From JANRLF01 sp033762815 (GTDB lineage: Bacteria > Bacteroidota > Bacteroidia > Chitinophagales > CAIOSU01): a DNA stretch of 64,000 nucleotides. The stretch lies in assembly GCA_033762815.1 (NCBI GenBank), contig JANRLF010000007.1, forward strand, positions 1 through 64,000, written 5' to 3'. Below the pieces are notes generated by a model. The model made no database searches. It saw nothing but the letters and a program-made list of their open reading frames with translations, and was not told where the DNA came from. Position 1 is the first letter of the stretch, and the number at the start of each line of letters is the position of its first letter. A program made the position numbers and the translations under genes. This document shows, piece by piece, positions 33,455 through 42,864 of this stretch.

Positions 33455-35071
33455 ATGAAAACCGGCGTTTCCTATAAGCAAGAACCCGTTACAGGCCAAT
33501 ACGATGCCATTATCATCGGCTCGGGCATGGGGGCACTTACCACGGCCGCCCTGCTTTCCAAGCAAGGCAAAAAGGTGCTGGTGCTGGAACGCCACTATAC
33601 GGCCGGGGGCTTTACGCACATGTTCAAGCGCAACGACTATGAATGGGACGTGGGCGTACACTATGTGGGCGAAGTGATGGACAAGCGTACCGCGCTGGCC
33701 ATTATGTTCGACTATATTACCGATGGCAAACTGGAATGGGCGGATATGGGCGAGGTATATGACCGTATCATTTTTGGCGATAAGGAATACCAATTGGTGA
33801 AGGGCAAGGAGCGGCTGCGTCAGCAACTGAAAGACTATTTCCCCGCCCCAGCCGACCAAACGGCCATTGACCAATACTTTGCCTTGTTGGATGCATCGGC
33901 AAAGAGCGCGCAGGGATTTTTTATGGACAAGGCCCTGCCCAAACTGGTGAGCGGGCTGATTGGCGGCTTTATGAAAAGGCCTTTTTACAAGTTTTCCGAT
34001 AAAACCACCTTGCAGACCCTACAGGAAATTACCCAAAACAAAGAATTGATAGGCCTGCTCACTAGCCAGTACGGCGACTATGGCATGGAGCCATCGAGGG
34101 GCAGCTTTTCCATACATGCCATGGTGGCCAAGCATTACCTGAAAGGCGGGGCTTATCCCGTGGGCGGGTGCACCAGTATTGCCGCCTGTATAGAGCCCAT
34201 TATCGAAAAGGCAGGAGGTAAGATATACACCAATGCGGAGGTGGCGGAGATTTTGGTAAAAGACAATAAAGCCATAGGGGTTAAAATGAAAGACGGCAAG
34301 GAAATACATGCCCCTATGGTAATCAGCAGTGCGGGGGTGCACAATACTTTTGAACGCTTGTTGCCCCTGGAAGTGGCCACCAAAAACGGGCTGCTCAGTA
34401 CCATAGCCAACGTGAAACCATCAGCGGCGCACATTAGCCTTTACATTGGCCTGAAACATACTGCTGAAGAGTTGAATTTGCCAAAGGCCAACTATTGGAT
34501 TTACCCCAGCTACGACCACGACGAGAACATGCGCCGTTTTTTGGCAGATGACTCGGCCCCTTTTCCGGTAGTGTATATTTCCTTCCCCTCGGCCAAAGAC
34601 CCCGATTTCGGCAACCGCTATCCGGGCAAGGCTACTATTGAAATCATCACCTTCGCGCCTTTTGAAAAGTTTGCCCAATGGGACGGTACCCGATGGAAAA
34701 AGCGCGGCGAAGACTATGAAGCCTATAAAGAAAATATCGCCCAAAAGCTGCTGCAGCATCTTTATGAACGCGAACCACAGGTAAAGGATAAAATAGACTT
34801 CTACGAGCTGTCCACGCCCCTATCTACCAAGCATTTTGTCAATTACCAACATGGGGAAATCTATGGACTGGAACATACCCCTGAACGCTTTCGCCTGAAA
34901 AACTTACGGCCACAAACGCCTATCAAAAACCTTTACCTTACCGGGCAGGATATTGTTACGGTAGGCATAGGGGGTGCCTTGTTTTCAGGGGTATTGACGG
35001 CATCTGCTATCATGGGCAAAAACCTGTTGGGCGATATCATTAAAAAAGGAAGGGAGGCAGCAGCGCATTAA
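33455..35071 (+). CDS. FAD/NAD-dependent oxidoreductase, retinol saturase / carotenoid isomerase type
   Basis: 538 residues. The Rossmann start is IIIGSGMGALTTAALLSKQG (20-39) with VLVLERHYTAGG (44-55). The CrtISO/RetSat-like start HMFKRNDYEWDVGVHYVG follows, and the C-terminal FAD segment is NLYLTGQDIVTVGIGGALFS (about 492-511). Family members isomerise or saturate double bonds in carotenoids and retinol, or act on related isoprenoid or fatty substrates. No carotenoid-biosynthesis gene is adjacent, so the substrate is open. It is on the plus strand with the AI-2E family transporter following after 64 bp. Confidence 0.87.
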   Translation: MKTGVSYKQEPVTGQYDAIIIGSGMGALTTAALLSKQGKKVLVLERHYTAGGFTHMFKRNDYEWDVGVHYVGEVMDKRTALAIMFDYITDGKLEWADMGEVYDRIIFGDKEYQLVKGKERLRQQLKDYFPAPADQTAIDQYFALLDASAKSAQGFFMDKALPKLVSGLIGGFMKRPFYKFSDKTTLQTLQEITQNKELIGLLTSQYGDYGMEPSRGSFSIHAMVAKHYLKGGAYPVGGCTSIAACIEPIIEKAGGKIYTNAEVAEILVKDNKAIGVKMKDGKEIHAPMVISSAGVHNTFERLLPLEVATKNGLLSTIANVKPSAAHISLYIGLKHTAEELNLPKANYWIYPSYDHDENMRRFLADDSAPFPVVYISFPSAKDPDFGNRYPGKATIEIITFAPFEKFAQWDGTRWKKRGEDYEAYKENIAQKLLQHLYEREPQVKDKIDFYELSTPLSTKHFVNYQHGEIYGLEHTPERFRLKNLRPQTPIKNLYLTGQDIVTVGIGGALFSGVLTASAIMGKNLLGDIIKKGREAAAH

Positions 35072-35135
35072 TTCCTATATAAATTACCCAAATTAATGGT
35101 ACTGTTTTTGTAAAGCTTTTCGGTCAAAACCATCC

Positions 35136-36248
35136 ATGCGAATCAATCTCAAATTATCTACTACCTTTTATATGTTGGCTATTGCCGTGATGGTGATTGC
35201 GGGCATGGTGTATGGAAAGGGATTCTTTATCCCCTTTCTCTTTGGGGTATTACTTTCCATGCTCATGTTGCCGGTATGCGCCTGGATTGAGAAAAAGGGC
35301 CTTCCACGCGGTATAGGCATAGCAGCATCCATCATTTTGATTTATCTGGTCGTGGCGGCAATATTGACCCTCTTTTCCTTCCAGATAGCCAATTTCGCGG
35401 AAGATGCCCCCGAACTCAGCAATAAGCTGATGGAGAAATTCCATAATGTACAAAGTTTTATTGAGGAAAAATTTGGGGTTACCGCCAATGAACAGACCGC
35501 TTATATCCAAGAGCGGCTGCAGGCATTGGGGGGCCAAGCCAGCGGTATGGCTACCAACTTTCTAGGGGGCTTGGCCAATTCGTTTGCCAATATGGCCATC
35601 GTAACGGTGTTTATCATTTTCTTCCTCATATACCGAGAGAAATTCAAGATTTTCTTTCTTCAGCTCGTTAGCTCGGACAACCACGACCAAGCCAAGGCAA
35701 TCATGTACAAAACCAGCAAGGTCACCCAACAGTACCTCACAGGGGTGTTTACGGTCATCATTATATTGGCCATCCTCAATTCGGTAGGCTTGTTGGTGCT
35801 GGGCATACAACACGCAGTGTTCTTTGGGGTGCTGGCGGCCATTCTCAATATCATCCCTTACATTGGGGTTTTTATTGGCAGCTTATTGCCCATTTTGATG
35901 GCATTGCTCACCAAGGACAGCTTTGGCCCGGTAGTGGGGGTAGGCCTGCTGTTTATGGTCAATCAAATGATAGAGAACAATATCTTAACTCCCATGATTA
36001 CGGGCTCAAGGGTCAAAATCAACCCTATGGCGACGCTAATGGTTATCATTATAGGCAGTGAGATATGGGGTGTGGCAGGTATGATATTGTTTATCCCCCT
36101 ATTGGGCATCACCAAAATTGTTTGCGACCATGTGCCCCAGCTACAACCAGTGGGCTTTTTAATTGGGGAAGAGGGCCGAAGCGACGAGACCACCGTATTG
36201 CAACGCTTGAAAGCCTTTATTTTAAGGAAGAAAAAGAAAGCAGCTTAA
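35136..36248 (+). CDS. AI-2E family transporter (PerM/TqsA type)
   Basis: 370 residues with about eight TM helices: an N-terminal pair, a pair before a soluble segment (about 75-145, acidic and helical), then four C-terminal helices including the conserved GILAAILNIIPYIGVFIGSL-type region. This family includes TqsA, implicated in AI-2 export, and many Na+/H+-type or unknown members, so the substrate cannot be given. The stop codon lies 3 bp before that of the minus-strand gene at 36252. Confidence 0.85.
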   Translation: MRINLKLSTTFYMLAIAVMVIAGMVYGKGFFIPFLFGVLLSMLMLPVCAWIEKKGLPRGIGIAASIILIYLVVAAILTLFSFQIANFAEDAPELSNKLMEKFHNVQSFIEEKFGVTANEQTAYIQERLQALGGQASGMATNFLGGLANSFANMAIVTVFIIFFLIYREKFKIFFLQLVSSDNHDQAKAIMYKTSKVTQQYLTGVFTVIIILAILNSVGLLVLGIQHAVFFGVLAAILNIIPYIGVFIGSLLPILMALLTKDSFGPVVGVGLLFMVNQMIENNILTPMITGSRVKINPMATLMVIIIGSEIWGVAGMILFIPLLGITKIVCDHVPQLQPVGFLIGEEGRSDETTVLQRLKAFILRKKKKAA

Positions 36249-36251
36249 ATA

Positions 36252-36713
36252 TCAGCATTTACACACCAATTGGTTTATGATTGACAGGGCATAAAATATG
36301 CCCAATAAAAAAAACACTCCGAAAATAATCGTAAAACACTTAGAATACGTGAAATAAACATTTTCCTTTTTGGTGTACTGTTCAATACTGGTAATAATTT
36401 TTATGTCGTTGGCAATATCGCTAAACTCGCCATAATCGATTCTATCCTCAATATCCATAAGCCCTTTTTCCGATAATTTGATAAAACGCTTGTTTCTGCT
36501 ATCCAGCTTCTGGAAAATAAAACTGATTAAGCTTAGGATTAATGATAAAATCAATGACACAACTGATTGCTCCTTTGCATCAGCAGTGAAAATACCAGTA
36601 ATAACGGCTCCAGAGAGAATTAAATAAAAATTAAAAGTGTTTAAGCGCTGGGAAGCATGGTAGCTGAAAAACTCCCATAAATATTTACGCTGTTCAATAA
36701 TATCAAACGGCAT
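36252..36713 (-). CDS. Small membrane protein, TM hairpin plus C-terminal TM (unknown)
   Basis: 153 residues. The start IIEQRKYLWEFFSYHASQ is cytosolic, TM1 about 27-44 (FYLILSGAVITGIFTA), TM2 about 50-68, a charged middle (about 75-120) and TM3 about 128-147. It is AT-rich relative to its neighbours. The layout is that of the 11103-11495 protein and of SLATT-like membrane proteins. No partner gene (nucleotidyltransferase, SLOG or nuclease) lies beside it, so a defence role is only a possibility. Confidence 0.6.
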   Translation of the reverse strand: MPFDIIEQRKYLWEFFSYHASQRLNTFNFYLILSGAVITGIFTADAKEQSVVSLILSLILSLISFIFQKLDSRNKRFIKLSEKGLMDIEDRIDYGEFSDIANDIKIITSIEQYTKKENVYFTYSKCFTIIFGVFFLLGIFYALSIINQLVCKC

Positions 36714-36775
36714 ATAGCTAATTTTTAACTAATCTACAAACTTATTTTCACTTTGCTAGGCAAAAAAAAAAAATG

Positions 36776-36796
36776 AAGCCCCTGCTAGAGGGGCTT
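36776..36796 (-). terminator. Rho-independent terminator of the primary sigma factor gene
   Basis: Stem AAGCCCCT / AGGGGCTT with a short loop, and a long run of T on the minus strand after it (36772-36762 reads as A on the plus strand). It lies about 25 bp after the rpoD stop codon. Confidence 0.85.
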
Positions 36797-36820
36797 TCAG
36801 ACATGTTTTCAAAAGAAAGG

Positions 36821-37690
36821 TTATTGGCACAAATAAGCCTTCAACGAATCGCTACGGTAAGTAGTGCGCAGCTTGTGGATGGCTTTATCCTTTATTTGGC
36901 GTACCCTTTCGCGGGTAAGGCCAAACTCCTCGCCGATATCTTGTAAAGTCATTGGATTATCTACGCCTATGCCGAAGAACAGTTTCAATACCCCTTGCTC
37001 CCTTTCGGTCAAAGTGGCCAAAGAACGCTCGCACTCAATGCGCAGTGAATCTTTGTATTCCATTTCGCCATCGGTGCTATCGATATCATGGTTTTCCAAC
37101 ACATCCAGCAAGGAGTTGCTTTCGCCATCGGTAAAGGGTGCGTCCATGGATACGTGGCGGGCGGCAATGCCTAGGGTAGAAACTACCTCTTCGGTTTCCA
37201 GTTCAAGCAAGGTGGCCAATTCTTCTGGTGTTGGTTCCCTTTCATATTGTTGCTCCAGTTCAGCAAATGCTTTGTTGATTTTGGTCAAAGAGCCTACTTT
37301 GTTCAAAGGCAGGCGTACCAACCTCGATTGTTCGGCCAAAGCTTGGATAATGGACTGGCGAATCCACCATACGGCATAAGAAATGAATTTGAAACCCTTG
37401 GTTTCGTCAAAACGCTGTGCGGCCTTCACCAAACCCAGATTGCCTTCATTGATAAGGTCGTTTAGGGACAAGTTCTGGTTCTGGTATTGTTTCGCCACCG
37501 ATACTACGAAACGCAAATTGGCCCTGGTCAATTTTTCTAATGCTGTCTGATCGCCTTGTTTAATTCGGCGGGCCAAGTCAACTTCCTCATCAGGTGTCAA
37601 TAATTCCACTTTTCCGATTTCCTGAAGATACTTTTCCAGGGATTGGCTATCGCGGTTGGTGATAGACTTTGAAATTTTTAATTGACGCAT
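36821..37690 (-). CDS. rpoD: Primary sigma factor RpoD, short Bacteroidota form
   Basis: 289 residues. Region 1.2 ([20 protein letters not shown]), region 2 with [20 protein letters not shown] and [17 protein letters not shown], the -10-binding [14 protein letters not shown], region 3 (about 155-225) and region 4 with the helix-turn-helix [18 protein letters not shown]. Region 1.1 is absent, as usual for Bacteroidota, whose promoters have the TAnnTTTG and TTTG elements. Regulated normally by the strong terminator after it. Confidence 0.94.
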   Translation of the reverse strand: MRQLKISKSITNRDSQSLEKYLQEIGKVELLTPDEEVDLARRIKQGDQTALEKLTRANLRFVVSVAKQYQNQNLSLNDLINEGNLGLVKAAQRFDETKGFKFISYAVWWIRQSIIQALAEQSRLVRLPLNKVGSLTKINKAFAELEQQYEREPTPEELATLLELETEEVVSTLGIAARHVSMDAPFTDGESNSLLDVLENHDIDSTDGEMEYKDSLRIECERSLATLTEREQGVLKLFFGIGVDNPMTLQDIGEEFGLTRERVRQIKDKAIHKLRTTYRSDSLKAYLCQ

Positions 37691-37934
37691 GCTCGTACTT
37701 TTTGTGGTTTATGGGTTTAGTAAAAAGTCGGTTTGTATCTGTGTTAAACAGGCAAAGGGATATACCTCTTGAGACGGTATATACGGGGTGAAAAAATGCT
37801 AAGATGCTGTTTACAACTCATTTGCAGCGGGGCACTGTTTGGAAACTCGATGTAAGGTAAGCAATAATCGCTTTACAATGCAAGTAAAAATGCTTAATTG
37901 AGGAACTTTTTTTAACATTGGCTTAATACACCCA

Positions 37935-38987
37935 CTAGGACTGGGGAGCACTATGGTAAAATTGCTTGGTCCAAAGGCGGTATTGCCCTACTGGCCCATC
38001 GCCCATGGCAAGTGCTGGTGGATGCACATAAGTTTTGTTTTGCCAAATGTCAAAGTCTTGTTGCACATCGTGGGCAAAGCCCTTGAAAGCGGCACTTTCC
38101 ACAATTTTATTCACTACCGCAGTAGGCAACAGCGCCATTAGCGGGTGTACTTTCGAACGATTTTCCAAATGCTTTAAACTGAGGCCTATACGCAGTTGAA
38201 TCTTCCCATCCGCAACGGGGGTTGCCAATACAAAATGCCGGGTGCGCATCTGCTTGGCGGGTACACTAACGTCCACAAAGGAATAGCCAAGGCCATGTAC
38301 ATGTATTTCAAACTCGGCGGTTATCTTGCTGCCTTTCAACCCCAAAAAATCGGCCGAGCGCACCATCTTGTATTTGGTGGTCAAATAAGGGCCTTCCGTG
38401 CGCAAGGGCTTCAAGGTTTCTACGCCTTCATAGCCGTGGATGATAGAAAGGTGGCCCAAATCCACACTGTTCTCCGAAGTTTCCTGTGGATGGCTGTCGA
38501 TATCAAAAGTGGTAAAAAGCGGCTGTCGGTAGTTGTCTTCAGGCAATTCGGGCACTTCCCATTGTGGTTCCATACCTAGTGGATGGTAGTACACCAACAG
38601 AATGCCATTTCGTTCACGGAAAGGCCATACTTTCAATCGGCCTTTGGGGTTGGGCTTGGTACCATATCCGGTAGATACGCACTGTCCATTGGTATCGAAA
38701 CAAAAACCATGAAAAGGGCAACGCAGATTTTCCCCCTCCACCGTGCCGCCATGCCCAAAATGCGCCCCCATGTGTGGGCAATAAGGGTCAGTAGCCACCG
38801 CCTTGCCCGATTGGGTGCGGAACAAAACAATATCCTGGCCCATCAACTTTCTAATCAATACCTGCCCTGCCTTCAATTCAGAGGAAAACCCTAAGCCATA
38901 CCACCCTTCAGGATTGAATGGCAACTTATAGCCAAGCCCCACATAACTGGCAGCTTTAGCATCAGAGCTCATTACCGCTTCCATCAC
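37935..38987 (-). CDS. Rieske [2Fe-2S] oxygenase, KshA/DAF-36-like
   Basis: 350 residues. The cluster ligands are Cys70-Pro-His72 and Cys90-x2-His93. The catalytic domain has the mononuclear-iron triad: NSVDLGHLSIIH gives Asp176, His179 and His184, and a later acidic ligand in QQDFDIWQNKTY (Asp311/Asp313). The overall form (N-terminal Rieske, a START-like helix-grip domain) resembles the cholesterol 7-desaturase (DAF-36/Neverland) and KshA-type hydroxylases of sterols, but bacterial relatives also act on aromatic or lipid substrates. A reductase partner is not adjacent. Confidence 0.82.
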   Translation of the reverse strand: MMEAVMSSDAKAASYVGLGYKLPFNPEGWYGLGFSSELKAGQVLIRKLMGQDIVLFRTQSGKAVATDPYCPHMGAHFGHGGTVEGENLRCPFHGFCFDTNGQCVSTGYGTKPNPKGRLKVWPFRERNGILLVYYHPLGMEPQWEVPELPEDNYRQPLFTTFDIDSHPQETSENSVDLGHLSIIHGYEGVETLKPLRTEGPYLTTKYKMVRSADFLGLKGSKITAEFEIHVHGLGYSFVDVSVPAKQMRTRHFVLATPVADGKIQLRIGLSLKHLENRSKVHPLMALLPTAVVNKIVESAAFKGFAHDVQQDFDIWQNKTYVHPPALAMGDGPVGQYRLWTKQFYHSAPQS

Positions 38988-39072
38988 TACTTGATTATGA
39001 GTTACAAAGGTACGTCAAAATAATTTTTATACCTTTCGAAAATATTTGCCAATTCCCTCCGTCAACAACATT

Positions 39073-39654
39073 ATGGAACAGGTTGCGGCAATAAAGCCGG
39101 TTATGACCAAACAGAAAGAGCAAGCGGTACAGCAGGCTTTTAAGAAGGAACAAAAACGTTTGTTAAGCTTCATCCGAAATCGTGCCCCGCAGGCCGATGC
39201 CGAGGATATCATGATGGACGTGTTCTACCAGTTTACTGCCAGCTTTATGGTAGAACCGATAGAACAGGTAGCTGCTTGGTTGTTTCGCGCTGCCCGCAAC
39301 CGTATCATAGACGTATATAGGAAGAAGAAGCCCGAATACCTGGAAGATTACTTAGGTACGGATGAAGATGATGAGGGGCTGAGCCTGTTGAACATTGTGT
39401 ATGAAGCAGGCAATAATCCTGAAGACCAATACTTCAGGGCCATGGTATGGGAAGAGTTGTATTTGGCTTTGGAAGAATTGCCGGTGGAGCAAAAGACGGT
39501 GTTCGTGATGCACGAGTTGGAGGACAAAAGTTTCAAGGAAATAGCAGAAAGTACAGGTGTGCCTTTGAATACGCTGTTGTCGCGCAAACGCTATGCGGTG
39601 CTGTATTTAAGAGAAAGACTTAAACATTTATATGACGAATTTTTAAACAAATAA
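39073..39654 (+). CDS. ECF-type RNA polymerase sigma factor
   Basis: 193 residues from the ATG at 39073; an upstream TTG (39046) and an internal ATG (39103) are alternatives. Sigma-2 reads APQADAEDIMMDVFYQF and AAWLFRAARNRIIDVYRKKK; sigma-4 has LEDKSFKEIAESTGVPLNTL and the DNA-contacting SRKRYAVLYLRERL. Its next gene (39666) starts 11 bp later and is a small membrane protein that could be its anti-sigma factor or main target. Confidence 0.87.
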   Translation: MEQVAAIKPVMTKQKEQAVQQAFKKEQKRLLSFIRNRAPQADAEDIMMDVFYQFTASFMVEPIEQVAAWLFRAARNRIIDVYRKKKPEYLEDYLGTDEDDEGLSLLNIVYEAGNNPEDQYFRAMVWEELYLALEELPVEQKTVFVMHELEDKSFKEIAESTGVPLNTLLSRKRYAVLYLRERLKHLYDEFLNK

Positions 39655-39665
39655 AGGATGCGATT

Positions 39666-40034
39666 ATGAAAACGTGGTGGATTATGAAAGGAATAAAAAT
39701 ACTGGCATTGATAGCAATTGCCATTGGGGCCATAGGTTTTGTTACCATGAGCCTTTGGAACTGGTTGATACCTTCCATTTTCAATGGGCCCGCTATCAAT
39801 TTCGTACAAGCCTTGGGCCTACTGTTGCTCAGTAAGCTATTGGTCGGGTTTGGTCATTTTGGCCATCGGCACCACAATGGCTTTAGGGAACGTATTAAAG
39901 CAAGTTGGCGGGCCCGTTGGGAAGAAAAGCTGGCATCCATGAGCCCAGAAGAAAGGGAAAAAATCAAAGAAAAATGTTTCTATAAATATCGCTTCAGCGA
40001 AGAGGGGGAAAACGCTGCAACCGATATAAGATAA
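39666..40034 (+). CDS. Small His/Arg-rich membrane protein paired with the ECF sigma gene
   Basis: 122 residues. Two TM helices (about 8-30 and 44-62) are followed by HFGHRHHNG and a basic-acidic helical tail (ERIKASWRARWEEKL, then MSPEEREKIKEKCFYKYRF). Small proteins with this 'SPEEREK' tail often follow ECF sigma genes in Bacteroidota. No catalytic motif is visible. The histidine cluster could bind metal. It may sense envelope state for the sigma factor, which is inference. A strong terminator follows at 40066. Confidence 0.7.
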   Translation: MKTWWIMKGIKILALIAIAIGAIGFVTMSLWNWLIPSIFNGPAINFVQALGLLLLSKLLVGFGHFGHRHHNGFRERIKASWRARWEEKLASMSPEEREKIKEKCFYKYRFSEEGENAATDIR

Positions 40035-40065
40035 TACAGATAGTTAGTTAGGTTTAGTGTGGTGA

Positions 40066-40096
40066 GGGGCGGTGTGGTTACCGCCCCTTTTCTTTT
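40066..40096 (+). terminator. Rho-independent terminator of the ECF sigma operon
   Basis: GGGGCGGT-gtggtt-ACCGCCCC, an 8-bp perfect GC-rich stem, followed by TTTTCTTTT. It ends the two-gene transcript 39073-40034. Confidence 0.9.
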
Positions 40097-40154
40097 ACCA
40101 ATGTTAAGAAAATCAGCCAACTATTAGTAAATCTTTAAGTCTAGTAAAGCGACC

Positions 40155-40184
40155 TTTATATTCAAATTAAGATAAGTACGTTTG
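40155..40184 (+). promoter_or_regulatory. Candidate Bacteroidota-type promoter of the collagen-like gene
   Basis: TACGTTTG at 40177-40184 fits the TAnnTTTG -7 element. TTTA at 40155 is at about the right distance upstream for the -33 element. The first base of the ATG is 19 bp after it (40203). Confidence 0.5.
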
Positions 40185-40202
40185 TCGTTCGAAACCGCCA
40201 AT

Positions 40203-41750
40203 ATGAAACGACTTATCGCTGTTTTATTCCTAAGCATTTGCGCCATCGCACTATTTGCACAAGTTCCACAAGGCTTGAATTACCAAACCGTGGTTCGCAA
40301 TACTGCTGGAGGTTTGGTTGCAAATGCCAATATCAGCCTCAAGGTAAGCATTCATAGGGACAGTGCGACTGGCATTGTGGTTTACGAGGAATCGCACAAA
40401 ACTGGCACCAATCAATATGGTTTGGCACAAGTTGCAATTGGTCAAGGATTGGCCCTGCAAGGGAACTTTCCTAACATCAACTGGGCTACTGGACCGTACT
40501 TCTGCGAGATTAGCCTCGACATAACAGGCGGCACCCAATTTACCTCGATGGGTACTTTCCAGTTTATGAGCGTACCTTATGCCTTGTATGCGGAAAGAGC
40601 TAACATTCCCGGTCTACCAGGCCCCACTGGTGCTACAGGAGCAACTGGTTTGGCCGGCCCCGCAGGTGCAACAGGTGCTACTGGTGCCGATGGAGCAATG
40701 GGACCAATAGGGCCTATAGGAGTTACCGGAGCAGCTGGACCCCAAGGGCCAACTGGCGCTACCGGAGCAACAGGAGCAACGGGTGCCACAGGACAAGATG
40801 GCTTGCCGGGCGCAACTGGGCCAACTGGGCCAACTGGTAACGATGGTTTACCCGGAGCTGTAGGTGCTACTGGTGCAACTGGAGCAACTGGAGCTACTGG
40901 CAATGATGGTTTAGCAGGTGCTACTGGAGCTACAGGCTTAACAGGAGCGACAGGTGCCGACGGACCAACTGGACCACAAGGCCCCACCGGTGCTACCGGA
41001 GCTACTGGTACTTTTGGACCGACTGGACCAATCGGTTCAACCCCATTTTATGACGGTACGCAATGGATTGTGAATACCAATATTTACAATAATGGTGGCA
41101 ATGTGGGCATTGGTACCGTTGGAGTGCCTATTGACCGATTTGATGTATTGCCTACTGGCGGAAGGGATGTTCTCTTAGGGGGTGGCAATGTTACAGGTTC
41201 AGAATTGAAACTTACCGGCGCAAGCAATCATTTTAGCATCTACAACAGCGGAAACAATAAATTGACCATTGCCCAAACCAACGGCAGCACAACCACTAAT
41301 ACTGCTGGTACGCCCTTGGTGACCATTGATAACACCGCTACAACAGTAAATGGCAACCTATCGGTATCAGGCGCATTACAAGGTAATGTACGCTTTTACG
41401 CCACCCGAAGCGGGGCCAGTGGCAATGCTACCTCTTTGACGGATTATGTTACCCTTTCAGGCGTTCCTGCAGGTACTTACTATCTTACCTTTAGCTGGTG
41501 CGGTACCGACCATGGAAACAGTGATAAAATGTATGTCGACTTTTTTGGTGATAACGGTAGCGGCAACACGGTGCTTACAAGCACTGCTTACCAAAAAATG
41601 TACCCCACCGGTGATGGCAATATCTGCCATTCGTACTCCATGATTTATACCGTGGCATCAGGCACGGGTACTTTCAAAATCAAGTTTGGGAACAGCTCTT
41701 ATGCTGGCGAACTCTACAGCGGTACCATTATGGCCCTAAGGGTAAACTAA
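40203..41750 (+). CDS. Secreted collagen-like protein with about 47 Gly-X-Y triplets
   Basis: 515 residues from the ATG at 40203 (an upstream TTG in frame is rejected). A signal peptide ends at FAQ (about residue 20). An N-terminal beta-rich domain (21-136: [20 protein letters not shown]) is followed by an uninterrupted collagen-like stretch (about 137-280; DNA about 40611-41042) made largely of GAT, GPT and GPQ triplets. A C-terminal part (about 285-515) has a short coiled or stalk region and a beta-sandwich domain. Thr in the Y position is a common place for glycosylation in bacterial collagens. No T9SS sorting domain is seen, so the protein may be an outer-membrane or fibre protein by another route. 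Confidence 0.85.
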   Translation: MKRLIAVLFLSICAIALFAQVPQGLNYQTVVRNTAGGLVANANISLKVSIHRDSATGIVVYEESHKTGTNQYGLAQVAIGQGLALQGNFPNINWATGPYFCEISLDITGGTQFTSMGTFQFMSVPYALYAERANIPGLPGPTGATGATGLAGPAGATGATGADGAMGPIGPIGVTGAAGPQGPTGATGATGATGATGQDGLPGATGPTGPTGNDGLPGAVGATGATGATGATGNDGLAGATGATGLTGATGADGPTGPQGPTGATGATGTFGPTGPIGSTPFYDGTQWIVNTNIYNNGGNVGIGTVGVPIDRFDVLPTGGRDVLLGGGNVTGSELKLTGASNHFSIYNSGNNKLTIAQTNGSTTTNTAGTPLVTIDNTATTVNGNLSVSGALQGNVRFYATRSGASGNATSLTDYVTLSGVPAGTYYLTFSWCGTDHGNSDKMYVDFFGDNGSGNTVLTSTAYQKMYPTGDGNICHSYSMIYTVASGTGTFKIKFGNSSYAGELYSGTIMALRVN

Positions 41751-41756
41751 TTTTGC

Positions 41757-42863
41757 TCAGTTGACTATTTTTTCCGCTAAGGCAAAGGATAAAGTCATTC
41801 CGCCCCCGCCCAGTGCATTGACAATAGTGACCTTGGGTTCGGGGTGCAAGACCAGATGGCTTTTGTTAGGTATCTTAGCATAAACGCCCTGCCAGGTTTC
41901 GGCAATTTGCAGATTAGGCACTGTTAGAAATTGTTCCAAGTAATCCAATATTAATCGATAGGTAGCCTGTTCACTGAAAGGGCCATGTTCCGATGCATAA
42001 TTGTGCGAATCGCCAATAATAAGCCGTCCATCGGCATGTTGCGCTGCCATCACATGAATTCCCCGCTTGAAGTACTCAGCATACTGTAATTGCAATCGTT
42101 GCTTAAGCATTTGGTATGATGGGCAATTGGCAAACGGCTCATAATGCGCTAGTGATAGGGGGCCAATCACTGGTGGGCCAAGTGGCTGTTCAATGGGTTC
42201 AGTACTGAGCATTAATAGTTTGCAACGCTGAATACCACTTTCCAAGTGCTGCCTAGGGTACAACCATTCAAAATCGGCCCCACTACAGATATAAATTTGG
42301 TCAGGGGCAAATGCTTCCCCATTAGCGGTTTCTAAATACTGACTATCTACTTTTATGACAGGGTTTGACCAATGGAAAGCAACTCCATACTTTGCAGTTA
42401 GCCAATTAGGCAGTTTTTCCAAGGCCATCCGAGGGTCGAGTACCATTTCCGTTTGACTATACAAAGCCCCTTTTAAGCCCGCACGATTAAGTAATGGCGA
42501 TATAGCAATTGCTCCCTCGGGCGCAAGTAATTGCAGGCGGTAGCCGGCATCGTTTTTTCTGCTTCCATAATACTCTTGCAACACCTGCCATTCATCGGCT
42601 TCATAAGCAGGCAGCAAGGCGCCACTTTCTTGATGCCAAGTATGGGTGTCAAGAAAGAATTCCTTCCATATTTCTCCAGAACGCAAGGCTGAGCGGAAGT
42701 TTACCTGCTGCTGCCCTAATGGCCAATACAAACCGAAGTTGCGGATAGACGCCCCTTGTGCTTTTGCATGTCGTTCAAATACCTGCACCTCATGCCCTTT
42801 CTGAGCCGCAGCTCTTGCCACTGCCAAGCCAACGATGCCTGCCCCTATTACGGCTATGCGCAT
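41757..42863 (-). CDS. FAD-dependent amine oxidoreductase (DadA/TIGR03364-like)
   Basis: 368 residues. The dinucleotide-binding start is IGAGIVGLAVARAAAQKG (4-21) with VQVFERH, and the C-terminal ending has the FAD-contacting ALGGGGMTLSFALAEK. It has the length and features of the D-amino-acid/glycine oxidase group, and closest to the TIGR03364 type sometimes found by phosphonate-degrading genes. No phosphonatase is adjacent here. It starts 1 bp after the stop of the peptidase lipoprotein gene (TAA-t-ATG), so the two are co-translated. Confidence 0.82.
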   Translation of the reverse strand: MRIAVIGAGIVGLAVARAAAQKGHEVQVFERHAKAQGASIRNFGLYWPLGQQQVNFRSALRSGEIWKEFFLDTHTWHQESGALLPAYEADEWQVLQEYYGSRKNDAGYRLQLLAPEGAIAISPLLNRAGLKGALYSQTEMVLDPRMALEKLPNWLTAKYGVAFHWSNPVIKVDSQYLETANGEAFAPDQIYICSGADFEWLYPRQHLESGIQRCKLLMLSTEPIEQPLGPPVIGPLSLAHYEPFANCPSYQMLKQRLQLQYAEYFKRGIHVMAAQHADGRLIIGDSHNYASEHGPFSEQATYRLILDYLEQFLTVPNLQIAETWQGVYAKIPNKSHLVLHPEPKVTIVNALGGGGMTLSFALAEKIVN

Positions 42864-42864
42864 A

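Noticed and set aside
33263..33874. 203-residue minus-strand frame before and within the oxidoreductase gene
   Set aside because: It overlaps the well-supported plus-strand gene by about 420 bp and shows no family features.
40577..40987. 136-residue proline-rich minus-strand frame across the collagen region
   Set aside because: It is the exact antisense of Gly-X-Y repeats (PVAPVAP pattern), produced by codon periodicity only.
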